Below are positions 60,386 through 64,000 of a stretch of DNA of 64,000 nucleotides, in pieces; position 1 is the stretch's first letter; each line of letters starts with the position of its first letter. Below the pieces are notes generated by a model. It was not told the origin of the DNA. It was given only the letters and a program-made list of their open reading frames with translations, and did not search any database. The DNA is taken from contig CM043868.1 in NCBI GenBank assembly GCA_023846275.1, forward strand, positions 16,091,755-16,155,754, given 5' to 3'. Position numbers and translations under genes: made by a program. Origin of the DNA: Vanilla planifolia. Taxonomy: Eukaryota > Streptophyta > Magnoliopsida > Asparagales > Orchidaceae.

Positions 60386-61065
60386 AAGTTAACTAATATA
60401 CATGATATTTCTATAACAAAAATTCAATACAAAATAAAGGGATATGAATTGATGTGATGTATGATTTAATAAAAGAGTTTTGGTAAATATTTTAAGTGTT
60501 ACTCTTTATCATGCAAACCATATAATTTTGAACAATAAAATTTGGTGTTAGGGACCCATCTTAATAACCATGAAATTAAGTATAAAAGAAAAACTTATTT
60601 TAAATAGCATATATGTGAGGACAAATAAACATATGTTGAGATCTTATTGTGAGACTAGAACCTAAAACTACAAACCATAACCTAAACAATATAAAAAGAA
60701 TAAAAAATTCTTAAGCCAATGAAAAATATCATAATTACCTAACCAAATTAAGTATCCATATAGAAATAGTGTAAACCAAATATAGAAAACATCAAAATAT
60801 AGAAACATCTAAATCGTACTCTACATAAAACATCTATCCACTTTCACATTACTAAAGTATACTCATCTTCCACATTATCTAATCGCCTACCTTGTGGTGT
60901 CATAGATGCATGAACTATGATATAACACTAGTGAGATAATAATCTCAACAAAAAGATCAAATATAATAATAAATATAAGGAATATTAATTCAATATATTA
61001 ATGGAAAAAGTATAACCCTATAATATAAACTAATAACTATAGCATGCTAGACAAACTAGATAAAA
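60386..61065. other. AT-rich noncoding DNA
   Basis: Nothing recognisable. Confidence 0.5.
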
Positions 61066-61620
61066 GTAAATGTTTCAAATAAATAATAAATATGCTTTTA
61101 ATTTAATTATACTTTTTCCAAGTTTTATTTAATTACAAATCTTATTTTTTTCTTAACAGTTATAATCTAAATCTAATCATAAATATCTAATGACCCTTAG
61201 TTGACAACCAACCAATATAATGAGATAATCTTGCCCAACTATCCTCATAAATGGCACTGAATATATGTATATGAGAAATCTCACCTAAATTGAGACCATA
61301 TCACTTATAGTAAGGCAACATTGCCCTAATAATAATTTTGTAAATGTTTCAAATAAATAATAAATATTCTTTTAATTTAATTATATTTTTCCAAGTTTTA
61401 TTTAATTACAAATCTTATTTTTTTCTTAATAATTATCATCTAAATCTAATCATAAATATCTAATGACCCTTAGTTGACAACCAACCAATATAATGAGATA
61501 ATCTTGCCCAACTATTCTCATAGAATACTAATGGCACTGAATATATGTATATGAGAAAATCTCACCTAAATTGAGACCATATCACTTATAGTAAGGCAAC
61601 ATTGCCCTAATAATAATTTT
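61066..61620 (+). repeat. Recent tandem duplication of ~274 bp
   Basis: Unit 1 is 61066-61339 (274 bp) and unit 2 is 61340-61620 (281 bp). They are almost identical apart from a few substitutions and small indels; unit 2 has about 9 extra bases near 61,525. Both start 'gtaaatgtttcaaataaata' and end 'ccctaataataattttg'. High identity indicates a recent event. Confidence 0.95.
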
Positions 61621-64000
61621 GTAAAAAAAGAGATATGTTCCTATTTTATTTCAGGTATCCTAAGGTATATGTCCAAATCATGTCCAACCATATTGTGACT
61701 AGTGTTTAGATATTTTCATGTTTTATAATCTATTTTATGTCATTTTCATGTTATGACAAAAGAAATGCATGAAAATATAAATGTAACATTAATAATGTAA
61801 CCAATGCCAATAAACATGTCATGCTATATAAATAAGAATGCTAAAAAAGTAGAAGAAAAATACAAAATAGTGATAATGCATTACATCATATGTTAGCAAA
61901 TTTATTTACTTGAATTCAAGAGTAGAATATATTTCCTAACATTCGATTTTCAATAATTTATAGCAAAGAAATGAATACATATTATTACTTAATCTTTCAT
62001 TATTAAATATCTAATATTTCTCTATCTAACCATGTTCAATTCCATGTTAATTATTACATTATATCATTAATAATTACCTTCATAAGCTTTTCTAACTATT
62101 TCTTCTTTTGCATCTTAACTTTTTCTCAATTTCAACTCTTTATCATATTTTCATATTTTGTTATTATTCTATTAAGATTTTATCATATTTTTATTTATTT
62201 TCTTTTATTGTTATTCATTTAATTTCTTTTCTATTTCTCTTATTCTTTTTGTCAATTTTCTCTCTCTCCACCCAAACAATAACAAATCAGCTAGTTCAAT
62301 TTCTAAATTGGTCGACTATAAGTTTAAAACCCACACACTCTTCTCTCCTTCACCATCAAGTTAAATTGGGTGAACCTAATCTCAAACCAGATCCAATGTG
62401 GAAATACCTTTTGTGCTTAAACCAAAGTAGCTTCTATAATCCAACACACGTGTGTGTTTAATCACCCTTATTATTCATTTAGCAAGGCCTGGGCTCCCCA
62501 ATTTTGTAAAATCAAACCCAACCCTCAATTGCTGTTCCTCTCTCTCTCTCTCTCTTTCCATCCTCCTATTATGACAATCAAAATTGCCTCCCCCTCATTT
62601 TTCTATAATGAAGTTAATGCTAAATGGGTAGTATAAATTATAACAAGTAACTAGGAGACTAACCTACACATGTTAAAAAGAGAGAAAATGTAGGAGATAA
62701 ATATAAGGACTTATAAAGATAGCACATAAGAGATAAATATCCAATCTAATCTTAGCCAAGAGGGGACCAAGAATAACACAATGTTTACTTTATATATTAG
62801 GCTCATAACTTCTTTAATGACATAGAGATGGGACATAGAAAAGTGTTTAAATAACCTAATCTTAGATAAAAAAAAGAACAAAGTAAAGATCATATTGGTG
62901 TAAATTAAAAGCATTGAAAATCATTTACTAAGATCATGAAAAACCAGAGTAACAAAATAGTTATGTGAAGAGGTAGTTCCAACATGTAAGAAAAGTAAGT
63001 TGTAGAGAGTAATGAATGCAACAATAGACAGGGTTCATGAATAAAATTGAAAGAAGATAAAGGATGTAAGCCCAAGTAATTTTTAAATTACAATGTAAAA
63101 GTGACAATGACAAAGTGAGAAGGGAAAGACAATGTGAAAATGAGTCATTATTTAATAGCAATAGGATGGCAATGGTGTAAAGTTTAAGGTAAACTCACAC
63201 AGTGTCTCGCCACTTTGGCCTCACATCTCTCCTACCAATCAGAGTCTCGATGAGCTAGGATGTTAGAGTTCTTGTTATGATCAACCCTAAGAGCTCAAAA
63301 AGACATAATAAAATAATAAAAATTTTACTTATGCGAAGATCATCATTTCTAAATTGTATGTCTCCTTGTTTATAGAGAGGCTAAATAAAAAAGTACAAAT
63401 TTTTGGTCAAAAGTTTTTCAAAACAACTTCCTAAAAAGGTAACATTTTAATTCCAAGAATTTATTCTCTATAAAGCTGTTATTTTTGTTCAAAAATTTAT
63501 GGTCAAATTATTTTCCAAATTGTTTTCTAAAAGTTTTTGTTTCATTTCACAACTAGTAGGATTTAAATGGGTTGTAGTGGGTAAAATTTGGTCGACATAA
63601 TGTTAGCAAACACATTTTTGTTCTCAAGACACAAAATATTCTACTGAGGAGTTAACCTAGCAAGTCAACACAACATTCATGGAACCTAATGCATTCATGG
63701 GTCACATGATCTAGCGATCCAAAATGGGCCTTGAAGATCTTTTCATCGAACTGTTTAGCCAAAAGTAATTCGATGAGCCTTCATCAAGTCAAGTTGATGG
63801 CAATAAGTGAAGACGAAGAAATGGGAATAAGCCTAATGGGCCATTGTTTTGTTCTTTTTTTGTTCTTGAAGCAATTTCTGAAACATAATGTAATTTTAAT
63901 ATCTACCTTAACTTTACATATGAAGAATAGATACCTTGATTATCTAAAAGTATCTACACATGTCTAACTAGCTCTTTGAAATCCAAAATCCTAATGGCAA
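61621..64000. other. AT-rich DNA with pyrimidine-rich stretch
   Basis: A (TC)n run lies at about 62537-62557 in a pyrimidine-rich part (62,100-62,640), and a 12-bp palindrome ACACACGTGTGT with a CACGTG core near 62,445. The 117-residue frame at 62108-62461 is low-complexity Phe/Ser/Ile and matches nothing. Promoter function cannot be shown. No gene seen to the window end. Confidence 0.45.

Noticed and set aside
62108-62461. 117-residue frame near the right end, considered as a gene
   Set aside because: Low-complexity hydrophobic sequence from a pyrimidine-rich stretch; no family resemblance, no start context or splice structure.
1-64000. A novel multi-gene defence or metabolic system
   Set aside because: No intact host genes or operon-like clusters occur; all coding signal traces to transposons or short host-like fragments.

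Overview
The window looks like intergenic, transposon-filled DNA of a flowering plant. It is strongly AT-rich, has no compact gene organisation, and carries remains of Ty3/gypsy and Ty1/copia elements, a plant-type LINE with DUF4283 and RNase H domains, and a copia element primed by initiator-tRNA-Met. The species cannot be named from the sequence. I found no intact host gene, tRNA, rRNA or CRISPR array.

Layout. 1-4.6 kb is AT-rich DNA with diverged direct repeats and a 72-bp minisatellite. 4.66-5.6 kb is an LTR-like ~950-bp repeat with a second copy at 29.95-30.92 kb. 5.9-9.6 kb is an old minus-strand Ty3/gypsy relic (PR, RT, two RNase H domains, IN) of Tat/Ogre type. 10.15-15.49 kb is a minus-strand LINE (ORF1, endonuclease, zf-RVT, RNase H) that lacks its reverse transcriptase core. 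15.49-28.79 kb is a head-to-tail Ty1/copia array inserted in the LINE: four LTRs and three internal regions on the minus strand, with an exact 4,743-bp period. 28.79-29.13 kb is a GC-rich piece beyond the insertion that holds a class III peroxidase fragment. 29.1-64 kb is mostly AT-rich decay. In it lie a second gypsy relic (35.05-37.05 kb), a plus-strand copia relic (41.6-43.26 kb), a Tat-type gag relic (45.9-46.45 kb), a GC-rich island with a poly(A) tract (47.7-48.15 kb), and several tandem duplications, minisatellites and microsatellites.

How the parts relate. The order of events reads gypsy relic first, then the LINE (apparently within or beside it), then the copia element inside the LINE, then expansion of the copia element into an array. 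The array is the most informative part. A GGGAT target duplication lies outside LTR1 and on both sides of LTR4, and 130 bp of the LINE flank is repeated immediately before LTR4. This looks like a tandem-array allele joined through a 5-bp microhomology (TTGCT) to a solo-LTR allele of the same insertion, either by real recombination or by an assembly mis-join. Each LTR also carries nine TTGAC W-box cores in 85 bp of its U3, which suggests a WRKY/stress-responsive promoter.

No undescribed multi-gene system was found. The items most worth following up are the array/solo-LTR junction, the W-box cluster, the GC-rich islands at 28.8-29.1 and 47.7-48.15 kb, and the ~970-bp segment flanked by long direct repeats near 30 kb.
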